From assembly GCF_014836415.1 (NCBI RefSeq), contig NZ_JACSQY010000001.1, forward strand, positions 1 to 64,000: 64,000 nt of DNA. The letters are read 5' to 3'. The position numbers and the translations under genes were made by a program. This document shows, piece after piece, positions 1-9,337 of this stretch. The DNA comes from Sporosarcina gallistercoris (GTDB lineage: Bacteria > Bacillota > Bacilli > Bacillales_A > Planococcaceae). Under the pieces are notes generated by a model. That model had not been told where the DNA came from, ran no database searches, and saw only the letters and a program-made list of their open reading frames with translations. Numbering within the stretch: position 1 is the first letter of the stretch; each line of letters opens with the position of its first letter.

Positions 1-74
1 ATGTAGATTCTCCTCATCTCTTTGGTTGTATTCTACAAGACCCTATCTTTATTGTCTAAGTAAGTGTAGCCTAT

Positions 75-440
75 TCAGTTCGCGTAGTGAATGATTTCTT
101 CGACGGTTACATCCGTAATCGTTACATACGTCGATATGTCTTCAAACTCATCACTGATTTTTGAGTCTTCCTTCCAATTTTTAATGGTGAATGAGCGGCG
201 GATAGATCCTTTTGAGAACCGAAAAGATTTAGTTTGACAACGAGGTCGGTATGAATACAGAAACGTGGAATCGATTTGGGAATCTGTTTTCAATAGCTCA
301 GAAACCACATATTTCAAGAGGCATGGATTGTGTGAAAAAAATCTAAAAGGAATGACCATTCTTCTTTTTTCGCCTACTTGAAAATAAGCGGGTTGTCCTG
401 CAGCAAAATCTACTCCGAAATATTTTTTCAATCTATCCAA
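75..440 (-). CDS. Hypothetical protein, 121 aa
   Basis: I do not recognise this protein. It starts with TTG (complement of 438-440), 7 nt behind an AAGGTGG ribosome binding site. The sequence is basic in its first two thirds and acidic near the C-terminus, with no signal peptide or membrane segment. It is the last of a run of minus-strand genes with short gaps. The reading frame is complete in the window. That it is a real gene is inferred from its length, ribosome binding site and position. Confidence 0.5.
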   Translation of the reverse strand: MDRLKKYFGVDFAAGQPAYFQVGEKRRMVIPFRFFSHNPCLLKYVVSELLKTDSQIDSTFLYSYRPRCQTKSFRFSKGSIRRSFTIKNWKEDSKISDEFEDISTYVTITDVTVEEIIHYAN

Positions 441-560
441 TAATTTTCCACCTTCTAAAAATTTCTTAGGTATGATATCCGTTGTTCGTCTCGTCTTAAT
501 TTGTTGTTAGTTGATAGTGCATATTTCACCATTAGCAAGCGCAATCAGCATTGTTAAAAC

Positions 561-1454
561 TCAACCGAGATAAGAATAAAAGCGCTCATCAACTGAATAC
601 ACCAAAGAATTTTTTACATGCTGGGAATAAGGACATGTCGTATCGGCTTCTTTTTCAATAAATCGGATACCATGCTTCACTGCATCTTTCAATTGAAATT
701 GAAGAAGTTTATCTAACTCCGTAATATTCTTCATATCACGGACCCCTATCCATCCGAGTTCCCAGCTTTCATCATTCACCTTATACAAGAAGCTATAAGC
801 GAGAACGATGAAACCTTGAACGATGACATAACTATTCTTCTCCAGCATCCCTTCCATAATCGCCAACTCCCAAGAAGTACGTGAAAGATCCGCAACCGGG
901 TTTGCTCGATGAGTGTCGGTGTAAATTTTTTTTGTTAACTCTATAAGTGACGATAGAATCTTGGGATCTCCTTTAATCTCATGAACCGTTCGTTTGTTTG
1001 GTAAGAAGTCTATTTCCATAAGCGATTTCAAAGGATAGATATGTAGTATTTCAGTTTCTCTTATAAGTGAGAATTCATGTTTTTGAAGCACTTTGATAAG
1101 CAAACTGTATCGATTATCCAATAAGAAAAATATCGGTTTTGAGTATTCTTGCTTTAGGAACATAACAAACTGCATTAGAACATCTTCCTTCATTAGATTG
1201 AAATTATACGCAAATCGAACATACGTACAATTTGGATGCCATGTAGAATTATAAGTAATCGCTAGTACTTTTAACATAGCTCCAACACGGGCACCAAAAG
1301 TCTTTGAATTGCCGCGTTTAGCATGTAGTATTTCTTGCTTTAAGTCGAAATGATTCGAATACACTTCCCCAATAAAATCTTCAACTATCTTAGTATCTGG
1401 ATAATCTTTTACAATTTTTACTGTAGCGATCACGCGTACCCTCTCCCTATCCAC
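561..1454 (-). CDS. GNAT-like acetyltransferase, putative
   Basis: A 297-residue soluble protein. The C-terminal half (about residues 160-290) reads like a GNAT acyl-CoA-dependent N-acetyltransferase fold, with a hydrophobic beta strand (YVIVQGFIVLAYSF) followed by ELGWIGVRD, but no clear Q/RxxGxG/A acetyl-CoA loop is visible, so the assignment is weak. The N-terminal half may be a second, degenerate GNAT-like domain. It starts with GTG, and its AAAGGTGAAG ribosome binding site overlaps the stop codon of the upstream nucleotidyltransferase gene, so the two are probably translated together. Substrate unknown. Confidence 0.5.
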   Translation of the reverse strand: MDRERVRVIATVKIVKDYPDTKIVEDFIGEVYSNHFDLKQEILHAKRGNSKTFGARVGAMLKVLAITYNSTWHPNCTYVRFAYNFNLMKEDVLMQFVMFLKQEYSKPIFFLLDNRYSLLIKVLQKHEFSLIRETEILHIYPLKSLMEIDFLPNKRTVHEIKGDPKILSSLIELTKKIYTDTHRANPVADLSRTSWELAIMEGMLEKNSYVIVQGFIVLAYSFLYKVNDESWELGWIGVRDMKNITELDKLLQFQLKDAVKHGIRFIEKEADTTCPYSQHVKNSLVYSVDERFYSYLG

Positions 1455-1458
1455 AACT

Positions 1459-2010
1459 TCACCTTTCTACAAATACATGACTCCATAACTCATCCCACTT
1501 TTTCTGACTTACTCTCTCAAGATACACAGAATGGAGATCACTGGTTTTGTCATAATGAGGTGTTGGTCTTACAGACTTGCTGAACAAATCCTGTAACCCG
1601 TATGGTGCCATGACTTCTAACTCATTGTTCGTAATCCGGATCGCAACTGCTGTCGCTGTTTCAGGGAAGTTTGCGACACCGTCAAAAGATGACTGATAGG
1701 GAGTTGAACCGTTTTTCTCATGCATCCTCGCTTGGTTCTTTACAGACCAGGGCTCACTTGGTATGAATACTTGTAATTGTGATTCCAATCTTTTCTCTCT
1801 CGCTTTGCTTGTATTTGCTTCGTCAAAGTAAATCACATCAATATCATTCATTGGCGTTGAAATACTATCCAGCTCATCCCAGATCTTGTTTCGGAGACAA
1901 CCTGCGCAGATCCAGGAATCAGGTAGATGTAATTCCTCCACCGCTTTTAATAAAGAAATGAATCGAACATCATTCATGACGATTTCCTTAAGTTTTTGTT
2001 CATAATCCAT
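1459..2010 (-). CDS. Nucleotidyltransferase family protein (NTP_transf_6/DUF925 type)
   Basis: A 183-residue protein resembling the DUF925 nucleotidyltransferase-like family. The segment WICAGCLRNKIWDEL followed by the acidic motif NDIDVIYFD matches the family's glycine/arginine loop and metal-binding Asp-x-Asp site. A later segment (EVMAPYGLQDLF) is also typical. The transferred group and substrate are unknown for this family. Start ATG at 2010 with a GGGGG ribosome binding site 7 nt upstream. It is directly followed by the GNAT-like gene (gap 4 nt), suggesting an operon. Confidence 0.75.
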   Translation of the reverse strand: MDYEQKLKEIVMNDVRFISLLKAVEELHLPDSWICAGCLRNKIWDELDSISTPMNDIDVIYFDEANTSKAREKRLESQLQVFIPSEPWSVKNQARMHEKNGSTPYQSSFDGVANFPETATAVAIRITNNELEVMAPYGLQDLFSKSVRPTPHYDKTSDLHSVYLERVSQKKWDELWSHVFVER

Positions 2011-2038
2011 GAATGGCCCCCACGATCTTAAAACTTGT

Positions 2039-2467
2039 TCAACTTTTGGTCCGTTTAATATGACCTACCCACATGTAAATCAATCTTGAAACGATCATTA
2101 GTGCGCCGACAATTACCGCAACTGCAAATCCAAACATTCCTTGTGCGGCCACCCAGCCTACCGTGAAGGTCATGAAAAAGAGAAAATAGGCAGCGCCAGT
2201 GAGTATAAGGATAAGAGCAACATGAAAGGGTTTGACTCGTTGGTAACTAATCACTAAAAGCCCTACAAGCACTAAGATGCCTACACCCCAATAAACATGA
2301 AATAATCCCCAACGAATCTCTATACGAGACTGGCCTTCATCCCCCATAACTTCAGTAACAGGAAGCGACAACTCATAGAACGTGATCCAAGCGGTGATAA
2401 TTCCAAATGCTAGCAAACTAAAATAAATCGACCAGCTGATTCTCACGAAGTTCCTATCACTTTCCAT
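2039..2467 (-). CDS. Small integral membrane protein, 4 TM
   Basis: A 142-residue protein with four predicted membrane segments (about residues 12-32, 57-76, 84-106 and 110-132) and a basic C-terminal tail. I do not recognise a named family. I chose the ATG at 2467 because AGGAGG lies 6 nt upstream, rather than an upstream start 24 nt away without a good site. It ends 28 nt before the nucleotidyltransferase start and may share its transcript. Confidence 0.6.
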   Translation of the reverse strand: MESDRNFVRISWSIYFSLLAFGIITAWITFYELSLPVTEVMGDEGQSRIEIRWGLFHVYWGVGILVLVGLLVISYQRVKPFHVALILILTGAAYFLFFMTFTVGWVAAQGMFGFAVAVIVGALMIVSRLIYMWVGHIKRTKS

Positions 2468-2660
2468 GAAATACCTCCTCAAAGTTAACAATCCTCCTGA
2501 TGGACCTTCCAGCTTGGAGAGCGTGATAATCTACTCGTAGACATAACTTAATTCGAGATTAATCTGTGTAAACCGCATATTTCATTTATGAAAATAAAAG
2601 TACCGAGGTAATGATGGAGCCTATAGGTAATACTACAAAACTTCGTCTAACTTATAGGCT

Positions 2661-2933
2661 CTATGCATTGGAACCCCCATTTTCTACAGGTTTAAATAAG
2701 AAAACGAATAATCCCGCAACCGCAATTACAACAAAACCGATTCCAATTATGCCAAAGCCCATTCCTTCAAATCCTCCAATGAGCAGAATACTGGCTACTA
2801 TAATAGCAACACCAGCAAGTCCAGTAATCCCTGGGGCCATATAACGCTTGTCACTTCTTTTAGTAAAGATATAGATCATTGAAAATAGAAAATATCCCAA
2901 CAGCAAACCTATCGCTACCGGTACAAAAATCAT
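2661..2933 (-). CDS. Small membrane protein, possibly YesK-like
   Basis: A 90-residue protein with three hydrophobic segments separated by a short basic loop (FTKRSDKRY) and by glycine-rich turns (GGFEGMGFGIIGIG). This layout resembles the YesK-like family of Bacillus membrane proteins, but I am not certain. Start ATG at 2933 with AAGGAGT 8 nt upstream. Just after the stop a 9-bp inverted repeat (GAGCCTATA/TATAGGCTC, 2615-2661) could form a hairpin, without an obvious U-run. Confidence 0.5.
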   Translation of the reverse strand: MIFVPVAIGLLLGYFLFSMIYIFTKRSDKRYMAPGITGLAGVAIIVASILLIGGFEGMGFGIIGIGFVVIAVAGLFVFLFKPVENGGSNA

Positions 2934-3075
2934 TCGAATCACTCCTTCGTTATAACTCATTTATGGACATCATTCTCTTTGATGCAGGCAATTGTTTTTC
3001 CACTACGCTCTCGGCAATCTAGGCGGATAGATGATGCTCCACGGTCTTAAATTCCTACACTATGTTGCTTATGAA

Positions 3076-3429
3076 TCACTTCATCTTTTCCAAAATTGTA
3101 TCCTGGATCATGACGACATTTGTCTTCAATATACTTTCTGGGTAGTCACGATCGATACACTCGTTCCAATACTCCAAATGCTTCGTGTCGATGAAACCAT
3201 CAGAGAAAACAACCTCTTCGGCGCGGATGCCTTGATAGGAGGCCCAGTATAAATAGAGAACTCCTTCTATCGTTTCTTCAAAAATGGACTCTACATACAT
3301 TTTTTCGTCGGGCAGCGTTTTCTTCACCTCTTCAAGATGGGTTTGCAAGAATTCCATCCACTCCCTTGCTTTCTCCTCTTTACCTGGGATTACTCGAAAA
3401 CGTTCTAATTCTACGTGAAGTGTATTCAT
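3076..3429 (-). CDS. DUF6176-like protein
   Basis: A 117-residue acidic soluble protein beginning MNTLHVELERFRVIPGKEEK, which fits a ferredoxin-like/dimeric alpha-beta barrel start ('F+V+PGKEE+A+EW') as in the DUF6176 family. A tryptophan-rich middle (YLYWASYQG) and a LEYWNECID segment follow. No catalytic residues are known. Single gene between small membrane-protein genes. Family assignment is from memory of the N-terminal pattern. Confidence 0.55.
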   Translation of the reverse strand: MNTLHVELERFRVIPGKEEKAREWMEFLQTHLEEVKKTLPDEKMYVESIFEETIEGVLYLYWASYQGIRAEEVVFSDGFIDTKHLEYWNECIDRDYPESILKTNVVMIQDTILEKMK

Positions 3430-3476
3430 ATATTATTCTCCATTTCTTTTTTTGTCTTTGAATGATTAGTCACTCA

Positions 3477-3896
3477 TTATGCAATCAGTCCATATGAATG
3501 TGCAGTAATGATCGAGAGAATGAAACCTGAGAGAACCAACATGATGATAAGAGTCACAATGTATTGATTTCTTCTTGGTGCGTACTTTTTTTCCATATAG
3601 GCTGTAAACGACTCGAGTACCACTGTAGTAAATAGCTGATATAAAAGGAAGTACGTAAACCAAGTTGACATGGCTGTCTTACTTGAAAGGAAGAAATAGG
3701 TCACGACCACTAATCCCGATGTTAAAACACCTTTTAGAATCCATTCAATTTTCAGGTGTTTCTTATTAACGTATTGATTGGACCAAAACTTTTTCTTTTC
3801 TGTTTTCAGCATTTTTCTTGCGATGAATTCCGTCAAATACAAAACGAAGTAAAATCCCAATAGTAATAGAATTAACTTTAAATAGAAATGATCCAT
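3477..3896 (-). CDS. DUF4181-type membrane protein
   Basis: A 139-residue protein with four likely membrane segments. After the first comes a basic motif (ARKMLKTEKKKFWSNQYVNKKH) typical of the DUF4181 family of small Bacillales membrane proteins of unknown role. I start at the ATG at 3896, preceded by AGGAGAGGTGAG; the 10 residues upstream in frame are unlikely to be translated. It follows another small membrane-protein gene at 3981-4250. Confidence 0.65.
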   Translation of the reverse strand: MDHFYLKLILLLLGFYFVLYLTEFIARKMLKTEKKKFWSNQYVNKKHLKIEWILKGVLTSGLVVVTYFFLSSKTAMSTWFTYFLLYQLFTTVVLESFTAYMEKKYAPRRNQYIVTLIIMLVLSGFILSIITAHSYGLIA

Positions 3897-3980
3897 ACTC
3901 ACCTCTCCTACCCCGGAATGCCACATCCGATCACTTTAAACACCATTCCAATTCTTCTTTTGATATCTATCAAGCTTTTT

Positions 3981-4250
3981 CTACCCCACGAAACGACCGC
4001 TTTTTTTCTGGACGAATAGGAGAACGAACCAACAAACAAAAGCAATACTTGCAAGAGACACTATCATTATGTAAGGAGAAAAAGTTACACCGAATACAGC
4101 TTGACTTTGAAGATTATCTATTTGCTTCCAAGCTGTTTCAATATCCGGTCGATAGATAAGCGTTTGGATAAAGCCTAATAGCAGCGTTCCAAACATATAA
4201 ATGACATGGATTAAAAGAGAAGCCGCGATTGCTTGAACGATAATTTTCAC
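3981..4250 (-). CDS. Small two-TM membrane protein, hypothetical
   Basis: An 89-residue protein with a hydrophobic N-terminal segment (about residues 6-28), a hydrophilic middle (DIETAWKQIDNLQSQ) facing one side of the membrane, and a second membrane segment (about 58-80) ending in a basic tail. Start GTG at 4250 with a strong GGAGGTGAG site upstream. No family recognised. It lies in a run of small membrane-protein genes on the same strand. Confidence 0.55.
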   Translation of the reverse strand: MKIIVQAIAASLLIHVIYMFGTLLLGFIQTLIYRPDIETAWKQIDNLQSQAVFGVTFSPYIMIVSLASIAFVCWFVLLFVQKKSGRFVG

Positions 4251-4341
4251 ATACTCACCTCCTGGAATTGTAAGATTTTAAACAGGTCCTCGAACTTCAC
4301 CTTTGAAGTATTCATTTCCGACTGCTAAGTCATTTAGTTAC

Positions 4342-4851
4342 CTATGCTAGAAAACCCATCATGAGAGTTGAGATAATGATTAATGAACAGAATGCTATCA
4401 TCCCGTAGTAAAATATCTCTTTAAAGACTTTATCTTTATTAAAATTTGCAACATTAATCGAGAATACCGTTTCCATCAAACTATAAATGATGATTGTCGA
4501 GCACAAGATGAATCTAAATGCACTAGGTTCCTTTAGTAAGAAATATGTAAATACATATCCAGATATACTATAGATGCATAGTCTCACCACAATGACCGCT
4601 GCGGGATTAATGCGGACTTTAAAATCGCTTAGAAAGTGATCCACTAATACAGAAATAGTTAATATGCTTAAATTAATGAGTGTAATCAAAAATAAGTAGA
4701 TATAAAACGAAATAGCCATGAATTGTAAATCGATCAGACCTATTGCTTCCTCCGAAAACTTAAACGGAAACAGGATAGCAGAAGCAATTGTACTTACAAG
4801 GATATTGACCATCCCAATGGTGAACTTTTGCTTAATAGATAATCTCACCAT
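4342..4851 (-). CDS. Integral membrane protein, hypothetical, 5 TM
   Basis: A 169-residue, very hydrophobic protein with about five membrane segments. I do not recognise a family. Its ATG overlaps the stop codon of the upstream histidine phosphatase gene (TAATG), so translation is probably coupled and the two products may act together. No ribosome binding site independent of that overlap is obvious. Confidence 0.55.
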   Translation of the reverse strand: MVRLSIKQKFTIGMVNILVSTIASAILFPFKFSEEAIGLIDLQFMAISFYIYLFLITLINLSILTISVLVDHFLSDFKVRINPAAVIVVRLCIYSISGYVFTYFLLKEPSAFRFILCSTIIIYSLMETVFSINVANFNKDKVFKEIFYYGMIAFCSLIIISTLMMGFLA

Positions 4852-5417
4852 TAGATCTCAGTCCATAGCCGATTTACTTCTAACAACTTCTTATTCTCAA
4901 AAGTCAGCTTATAAGCATCAGGCATCCCAAGGGTGTTCCAAAAACGGAAGTCATAATGTTCATCAAAATAATTCATAATCAGTGCCATGATATTGCCATG
5001 AGTTCCGACTACAATGTATTTACCTTCATACAGGTCGAGTACATTTAGTGTTGCCTCTACTCCTCGTTGTTGCGCAATTAGATTGGACTCTCCACCATTC
5101 CAAGAAAAGGCGGGATTTTCCCAAACCGCCCTAATGGCAACATCGAAGTCCTCGACCGGTTGACCTGACAGTGTCCTTTCCTTGAATCCATCGACAATCA
5201 CAACATCCAAATCGAAAAACTCTGCAATTCCTTCAACTGTTTGTATTGCCCTTTTATAAGGACTCGAAATGACAACATCGATGGATTCCTTCTGTAATAG
5301 TTCGCTCATCTGGACTGCATCAGAAAACCCTTTACTAGATAGGGGTCTTCCTAATTCATCCGAAGTATAAGTAGAATGAGCATGTCGTACAAGAACAAGT
5401 GTAGTTTGCAAAACCAT
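4851..5417 (-). CDS. Histidine phosphatase family protein
   Basis: A 188-residue protein of the phosphoglycerate-mutase-like histidine phosphatase superfamily. The catalytic RHAHST motif is at about residues 11-16, where the first His is transiently phosphorylated. SSPYKRAIQT (about 52-61) supplies the second Arg, and VGTHGN (about 138-143) the second catalytic His. The acid residue lies in the ERTLSG loop region. The substrate cannot be told from sequence. Start ATG at 5417 with AAAGGAGAGA upstream. The next gene, a membrane protein, overlaps its stop codon. Confidence 0.8.
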   Translation of the reverse strand: MVLQTTLVLVRHAHSTYTSDELGRPLSSKGFSDAVQMSELLQKESIDVVISSPYKRAIQTVEGIAEFFDLDVVIVDGFKERTLSGQPVEDFDVAIRAVWENPAFSWNGGESNLIAQQRGVEATLNVLDLYEGKYIVVGTHGNIMALIMNYFDEHYDFRFWNTLGMPDAYKLTFENKKLLEVNRLWTEI

Positions 5418-5648
5418 TCTCTCCTTTGAATCAGTTACTCGAACTTTTCAATCTAATTCCTATTCAAATCGGCAGAATCCTCCTATTAATTTCATTCAAC
5501 ATAGTAGTCTCTACTGAAAGTTATGGTATAATTCTAACAAATTGAAGCTATCCACCAAAATTCTCCTAATTTTATTCTATCAGAGTATTTCGATAGCACA
5601 ATCAATATTGGTTATTTTTAGAATATATCGCACAAAGGACTGAATAAG
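5418..5648. other. Divergent intergenic region
   Basis: An AT-rich gap of 231 nt between the minus-strand phosphatase gene and the plus-strand RDD gene. It must hold promoters for both directions, but I could not pick -35/-10 pairs with confidence and saw no long palindrome or repeat. Confidence 0.4.
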
Positions 5649-6065
5649 ATGATTTATACAAATCGGGCTGGATTAGGAGTCAGAGCGGTAGCAAATTTTC
5701 TGGATTTTGTACTACTCGCAACACTCTTTGCGACAATTTTTTACTTCGTCACGGGCTCATTTTCTTTTAACTTTGCAAATGGATTTGCATGGCAGACCTT
5801 CTATACACTTTATTTGATCATTCTTCCTATTATTTGGAGTGGATATGTCATTGGAAAACGCATATGTCACATTCAAGTGAAACGGGTGGATGATGGAAAT
5901 GTCACGTTTTTCAATATGTTCATGAGAGAAATCGTCGGTAACGTTTTGCTAGGTACGCTCACATTTGGTGTTTCCATCCTTATAAGCGCAGGAATGATCG
6001 TGTTCCGGGAGGACAAACGAGGAATACACGATTTTGTCGGCGGTACTTATGTTAGGAGGAATTAA
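5649..6065 (+). CDS. RDD family membrane protein
   Basis: A 138-residue membrane protein of the RDD family. The N-terminal LGVRAVANFLDF corresponds to the family's Arg...Asp motif in the first membrane helix. A GKRICHIQVKRVD segment follows the second helix, and the C-terminal REDKRGIHDFVGGTYV is characteristic. Some members act as Na+(Li+,K+)/H+ antiporters or help in stress tolerance; its role here is unknown. The ATG at 5649 has only a weak upstream site (AAAGGACTG). A strong terminator follows at 6101-6137. Confidence 0.8.
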   Translation: MIYTNRAGLGVRAVANFLDFVLLATLFATIFYFVTGSFSFNFANGFAWQTFYTLYLIILPIIWSGYVIGKRICHIQVKRVDDGNVTFFNMFMREIVGNVLLGTLTFGVSILISAGMIVFREDKRGIHDFVGGTYVRRN

Positions 6066-6100
6066 AAGGTGGATTTCGAAAACAAAATAATGACATACAA

Positions 6101-6140
6101 AAAAGAACTTCCTGGCATATCCTCAGGAAGTTCTTTTGGT
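6101..6140 (+). terminator. Rho-independent terminator after RDD gene
   Basis: A perfect 14-bp stem, AAAAGAACTTCCTG with its complement CAGGAAGTTCTTTT, around a 9-nt loop. Because it ends in a T-run on one strand and begins with an A-run, it could stop transcription from both sides, including the minus-strand VOC gene that ends at 6210. Confidence 0.85.
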
Positions 6141-6209
6141 TATCGATATAATTAAATGATTGCTTTACCTGTTCTGCATCCTTTCACAACAGTTTCACCT
6201 CCTGTCTTA

Positions 6210-6647
6210 CTAAATCATTAGCATATTATTCTCATCGAATTCCCAGTCAGCTCCATATGCAACTTCCCAATAGTAGCCATCCGGATCAATAAAATACCCT
6301 CCGTACCCTCCCCATGAAAGGGTTTGTGGAGGTTTAACAACTTGTGCTCCGACATTCTTCACCTTCTTAAATATGGCTTCGACTTCCTCTACAGATTTTC
6401 CATTATAAGCAAGTGTAAAACCTGGAAATCCTCCTGATGAAATTGCAGGTGGATTCTCCTCATTTATATCTTTTGCTAGTTTTTCCAGTGGAAACAACTC
6501 GAGTTTAGATCCTTCATTTTTAAAGAAAACAATGACCGGTTGTTCTTCATCACCAGTTACAGAAGCTTCAAAACCAATATTCTTATAGAATTCCAATGAC
6601 TTTCGAATGTCCCTGACACCTAATGCGATAAGATTGATACGATTCAT
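6210..6647 (-). CDS. VOC family protein (glyoxalase/bleomycin-resistance-like)
   Basis: A 145-residue single-domain vicinal-oxygen-chelate protein. The N-terminal part (NLIALGVRDIRKSLEFYKNIGF) and the C-terminal GGYFIDPDGYYWEVAY are the two beta-alpha-beta-beta-beta modules. Glu in YWEVAY is a likely metal ligand, but the usual first His is replaced (NLIALGV), so metal-dependent catalysis is doubtful. Substrate unknown. The ribosome binding site GGAGC lies about 11 nt before the ATG. Confidence 0.75.
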   Translation of the reverse strand: MNRINLIALGVRDIRKSLEFYKNIGFEASVTGDEEQPVIVFFKNEGSKLELFPLEKLAKDINEENPPAISSGGFPGFTLAYNGKSVEEVEAIFKKVKNVGAQVVKPPQTLSWGGYGGYFIDPDGYYWEVAYGADWEFDENNMLMI

Positions 6648-6937
6648 TTGTCATCCAGCTCCTCTATGAATAGTTCTTTTTAACAACAATTCGCTAAAAA
6701 CTTATCAAACTCCTTTTGATTGACTGTAATAGTTGTTTTTCTATCTCTGAGAGTTTTCACTTTCCAACGTTTCTCAGTAACAAATTACCCAAGAATAGAA
6801 TTATAAAATGTATAAGAAAAGGCAAAAAACTATATAACATGACTAAAGTTACTAATAATCTATATATATAAGTCTTTATATCCACAAATACTTCTGTTAT
6901 ACTTTGTTGATTAGACATTATTAGGAGGTATTCACTG
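6648..6937. other. Divergent intergenic region upstream of chemoreceptor
   Basis: A very AT-rich gap of 290 nt between the minus-strand VOC gene and the plus-strand chemoreceptor. The receptor's ribosome binding site TAGGAGGT sits at 6922-6929. A SigD-type motility promoter might be expected, but I did not find a convincing TAAA-N15-CCGATAT match. Confidence 0.4.
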
Positions 6938-9034
6938 TTGAAAAAGAAAAGTATCGCCTGGAAACTTTCCGGGCTGATAATAGGAGTTTTTATTGTTCTA
7001 TTTTTGGCTTATACACTTATTACAAGTTTTATATTGCACGATAAGAGTATGACAGACGGAGAAAAATTGGCTGTTGAAAACACACAACTTAATGCCACGG
7101 TTTTAAGTGAACGATTCAACAAAACAAATGAGATGTTGCATACGACAAAGCATGTAGTCGAAACTCTTCAAGCTCAGGGTAATTTAACAACTGAACAAAT
7201 GACAGGCATTATAGAAAATAACTTGAAGAAAAATTCCGATGCCACGGGTATGGCTGCTATCGTGGAGAGCGGATATATCCCAATGGAAAAGTCTGATAAC
7301 ACTCTTGTGGATTCTGCGAAACGTTTCATCCCCTATTTGTATAAGGATGGATCTGATATTGTTGTAGAACCTTTAAGCGGCTATGATGAGGAAGGAAACG
7401 GAGACTGGTACTTAGTTCCTAAAAACGAGAAACGAGCAGTTCTAACAGAGCCGTATACGTACAGCGCAGGAGGACAATCCATTTTAATGACCACCATTGC
7501 GGTTCCTTTAATGACGAATTCCGGTGAGTTTTTCGGAGTGTTGACAGCAGACATCTCAATTGATTTTTTAAATGAGCTTGTGACGTCAATTAGCCCCGAT
7601 GGAGGGTATGCTTCCGTCATTACGGATGCCGGGAACCTTACTGCCAATAGTTTAAAAGAAGAAATGAATGGATCAAACATGAGTGATTCGATCGACTGGA
7701 ACTCCATGAAAGCAACTCTCAACAAAAGCGAAGTTGGAACCTTATACGTGGAATCCGAAAGTCTTGGCGAGCAAGCATTCAATACATTCGCCCCGGTTAT
7801 GATGGACAATATCGATGAAGTCTGGTCAGTACAAACAGTCTTACCAAAATCCAAAATATTGGTTACTTTCAATGCAATCCTGTGGATCACCATCATTGCT
7901 GCAATTGTTATGGTGGCCATTATGTCCTTGCTCACAGCTGGATTCATATTTAAACAGTTGAAACCGCTCAAGTACTTACAACGATCTATTGAAATTGCTG
8001 CTTCCGGGGACATCACCCATCATATCGATGAAAAGTATATTAAAAATGATGAGATTGGTGCTGTTTCCAGTGCATATAATAACATGCTGCACCAAACAAA
8101 TGATGCTATGAATGCTGTCCGTGCTTCTTCTGTAGAATTAAGTGACTCAGCGACACATGTCCACCAAGCTTTCGAGGAGGTCGTTGCTTCCAGTGAAGAA
8201 GTATCATTAGCGACAAACGAAATCGCTCAAGGCGCATCTAAGCAATCCGAAGATACCGAAGAGACAAGCACTAGCATGATCCTCCTTGCTGAACAAATCA
8301 ATATTCTGTCTCAATTAGCGGAGAGCATGGATCATTTGTCTCTACAAACTGTTCACTCTACAAATAAAGGGATGACAGAAGTTAAGAACCTAAAAGAACA
8401 TAATCATTCCGCGAATGAGATGAATCTTAAAGTTCAGCAGCAAATGAACACCTTATCCAACAAAATCGATGCCATTAACCAAGTAATCACATCAATCCAA
8501 GATATTACTGCGCAAACGAACTTGCTCGCATTGAATGCAAGTATTGAAGCAGCACGTGCAGGTGAGCATGGAAAAGGTTTTGCCGTGGTTGCAGAGGAAG
8601 TCCGAAAGCTAGCTGCGCAATCGATTATAGAAACAGAAAAGATACAAAACACTGTCCAGGAAATCATTGAGGAATCGAAACAGACGGCTAGCGCAGTTCA
8701 ATCCAATATGCAATTGATGGATGGTCAGAACCATTCCGTTATGAGCACAGAATCCAGTTTTCTGGAAAACGCACAGTTCACAGATCAGATGAGCCAATCC
8801 ATTAAAGAGCTTACTTCAGAACTATCAGAAATGCTCACTCATAAAGATCAAGTACTCCTTTCAATTCAAAGCGTTTCCGCTGTATCTGAAGAAACTGCTG
8901 CTTCCGCTGAGCAAGTAAGTGCATCATCCGTATCGCAGCAACACGAGTTAGAACAGGTTGCGGATTCCACATCACGCATGAAAAATATAGCCAACGAACT
9001 ACAAAGTGTGGTTGAACGATTTAAATTAAACTAA
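6938..9034 (+). CDS. Methyl-accepting chemotaxis protein, Cache sensor
   Basis: A 698-residue transmembrane chemoreceptor. TM1 is at about residues 9-31, followed by a large extracellular domain (about 35-310) with dCache-type features ([19 protein letters not shown], then [12 protein letters not shown]). TM2 is at about 313-338 and a HAMP linker at about 340-392. The cytoplasmic coiled-coil signalling domain has its hairpin tip ([20 protein letters not shown]) near residue 520, where CheA and CheW bind. Start TTG at 6938 is chosen from the AGGAGGT site 8 nt upstream. The ligand is unknown; dCache receptors often bind amino acids or other small organic compounds. A terminator follows directly. 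Confidence 0.9.
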   Translation: MKKKSIAWKLSGLIIGVFIVLFLAYTLITSFILHDKSMTDGEKLAVENTQLNATVLSERFNKTNEMLHTTKHVVETLQAQGNLTTEQMTGIIENNLKKNSDATGMAAIVESGYIPMEKSDNTLVDSAKRFIPYLYKDGSDIVVEPLSGYDEEGNGDWYLVPKNEKRAVLTEPYTYSAGGQSILMTTIAVPLMTNSGEFFGVLTADISIDFLNELVTSISPDGGYASVITDAGNLTANSLKEEMNGSNMSDSIDWNSMKATLNKSEVGTLYVESESLGEQAFNTFAPVMMDNIDEVWSVQTVLPKSKILVTFNAILWITIIAAIVMVAIMSLLTAGFIFKQLKPLKYLQRSIEIAASGDITHHIDEKYIKNDEIGAVSSAYNNMLHQTNDAMNAVRASSVELSDSATHVHQAFEEVVASSEEVSLATNEIAQGASKQSEDTEETSTSMILLAEQINILSQLAESMDHLSLQTVHSTNKGMTEVKNLKEHNHSANEMNLKVQQQMNTLSNKIDAINQVITSIQDITAQTNLLALNASIEAARAGEHGKGFAVVAEEVRKLAAQSIIETEKIQNTVQEIIEESKQTASAVQSNMQLMDGQNHSVMSTESSFLENAQFTDQMSQSIKELTSELSEMLTHKDQVLLSIQSVSAVSEETAASAEQVSASSVSQQHELEQVADSTSRMKNIANELQSVVERFKLN

Positions 9035-9036
9035 AA

Positions 9037-9084
9037 CGAAACCGATTATTCCTTTTAGTATCAAGGGATAATCGGTTTTAATTT
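9037..9084 (+). terminator. Terminator after chemoreceptor gene
   Basis: The inverted repeat AAACCGATTATTCC / GGGATAATCGGTTT (one G-T pair) with a 12-nt loop is followed by TTAATTTT. It lies 3 nt after the receptor stop codon. Confidence 0.8.
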
Positions 9085-9271
9085 TCTGCAATTAATACTA
9101 TCCCTCTTATTTCGTCCATTGCTAAAATAAGACTCCTTAACTTGTAATTTTCATTAAGCTCGTCCCCCAAAAACGTTCATCGAATAATTCAACATCTCGT
9201 GGTTGCTTCCTCCTCTTTCTAAACTTCAAAATATCTCTTTTAATCGTACTTCTGAAAATCCAAAACAGACA
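9085..9271. other. Convergent intergenic stretch without gene
   Basis: Between the chemoreceptor terminator and the glmS terminator. The whole gap between the two genes (9035-9337) holds these two terminators. I see no reading frame with a ribosome binding site, no repeat and no structured element in the rest. Confidence 0.5.
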
Positions 9272-9307
9272 AAAACCTCTTTAGACAATTCTATCCAAAG
9301 AGGTTAA
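9272..9307 (-). terminator. Terminator after glmS
   Basis: On the minus strand AACCTCTTT pairs with AAAGAGGTT across a 14-nt loop and is followed by TTTGT. It lies about 30 nt beyond the glmS stop codon. Confidence 0.75.
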
Positions 9308-9337
9308 TTTTAGCAATTCTATTAAATTCAAATTATC

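Noticed and set aside
3466..3663. 65-codon minus-strand frame overlapping the DUF4181 gene
   Set aside because: It lies within a better-supported membrane-protein gene in another frame and has no initiation site.
6800..6937. SigD motility promoter for the chemoreceptor
   Set aside because: AT-rich stretches give partial matches only; no clear TAAA-N15-CCGATAT.
7381..8016. 211-codon minus-strand frame inside the chemoreceptor gene
   Set aside because: Antisense shadow; the sense frame has clear Cache, HAMP and signalling domains.
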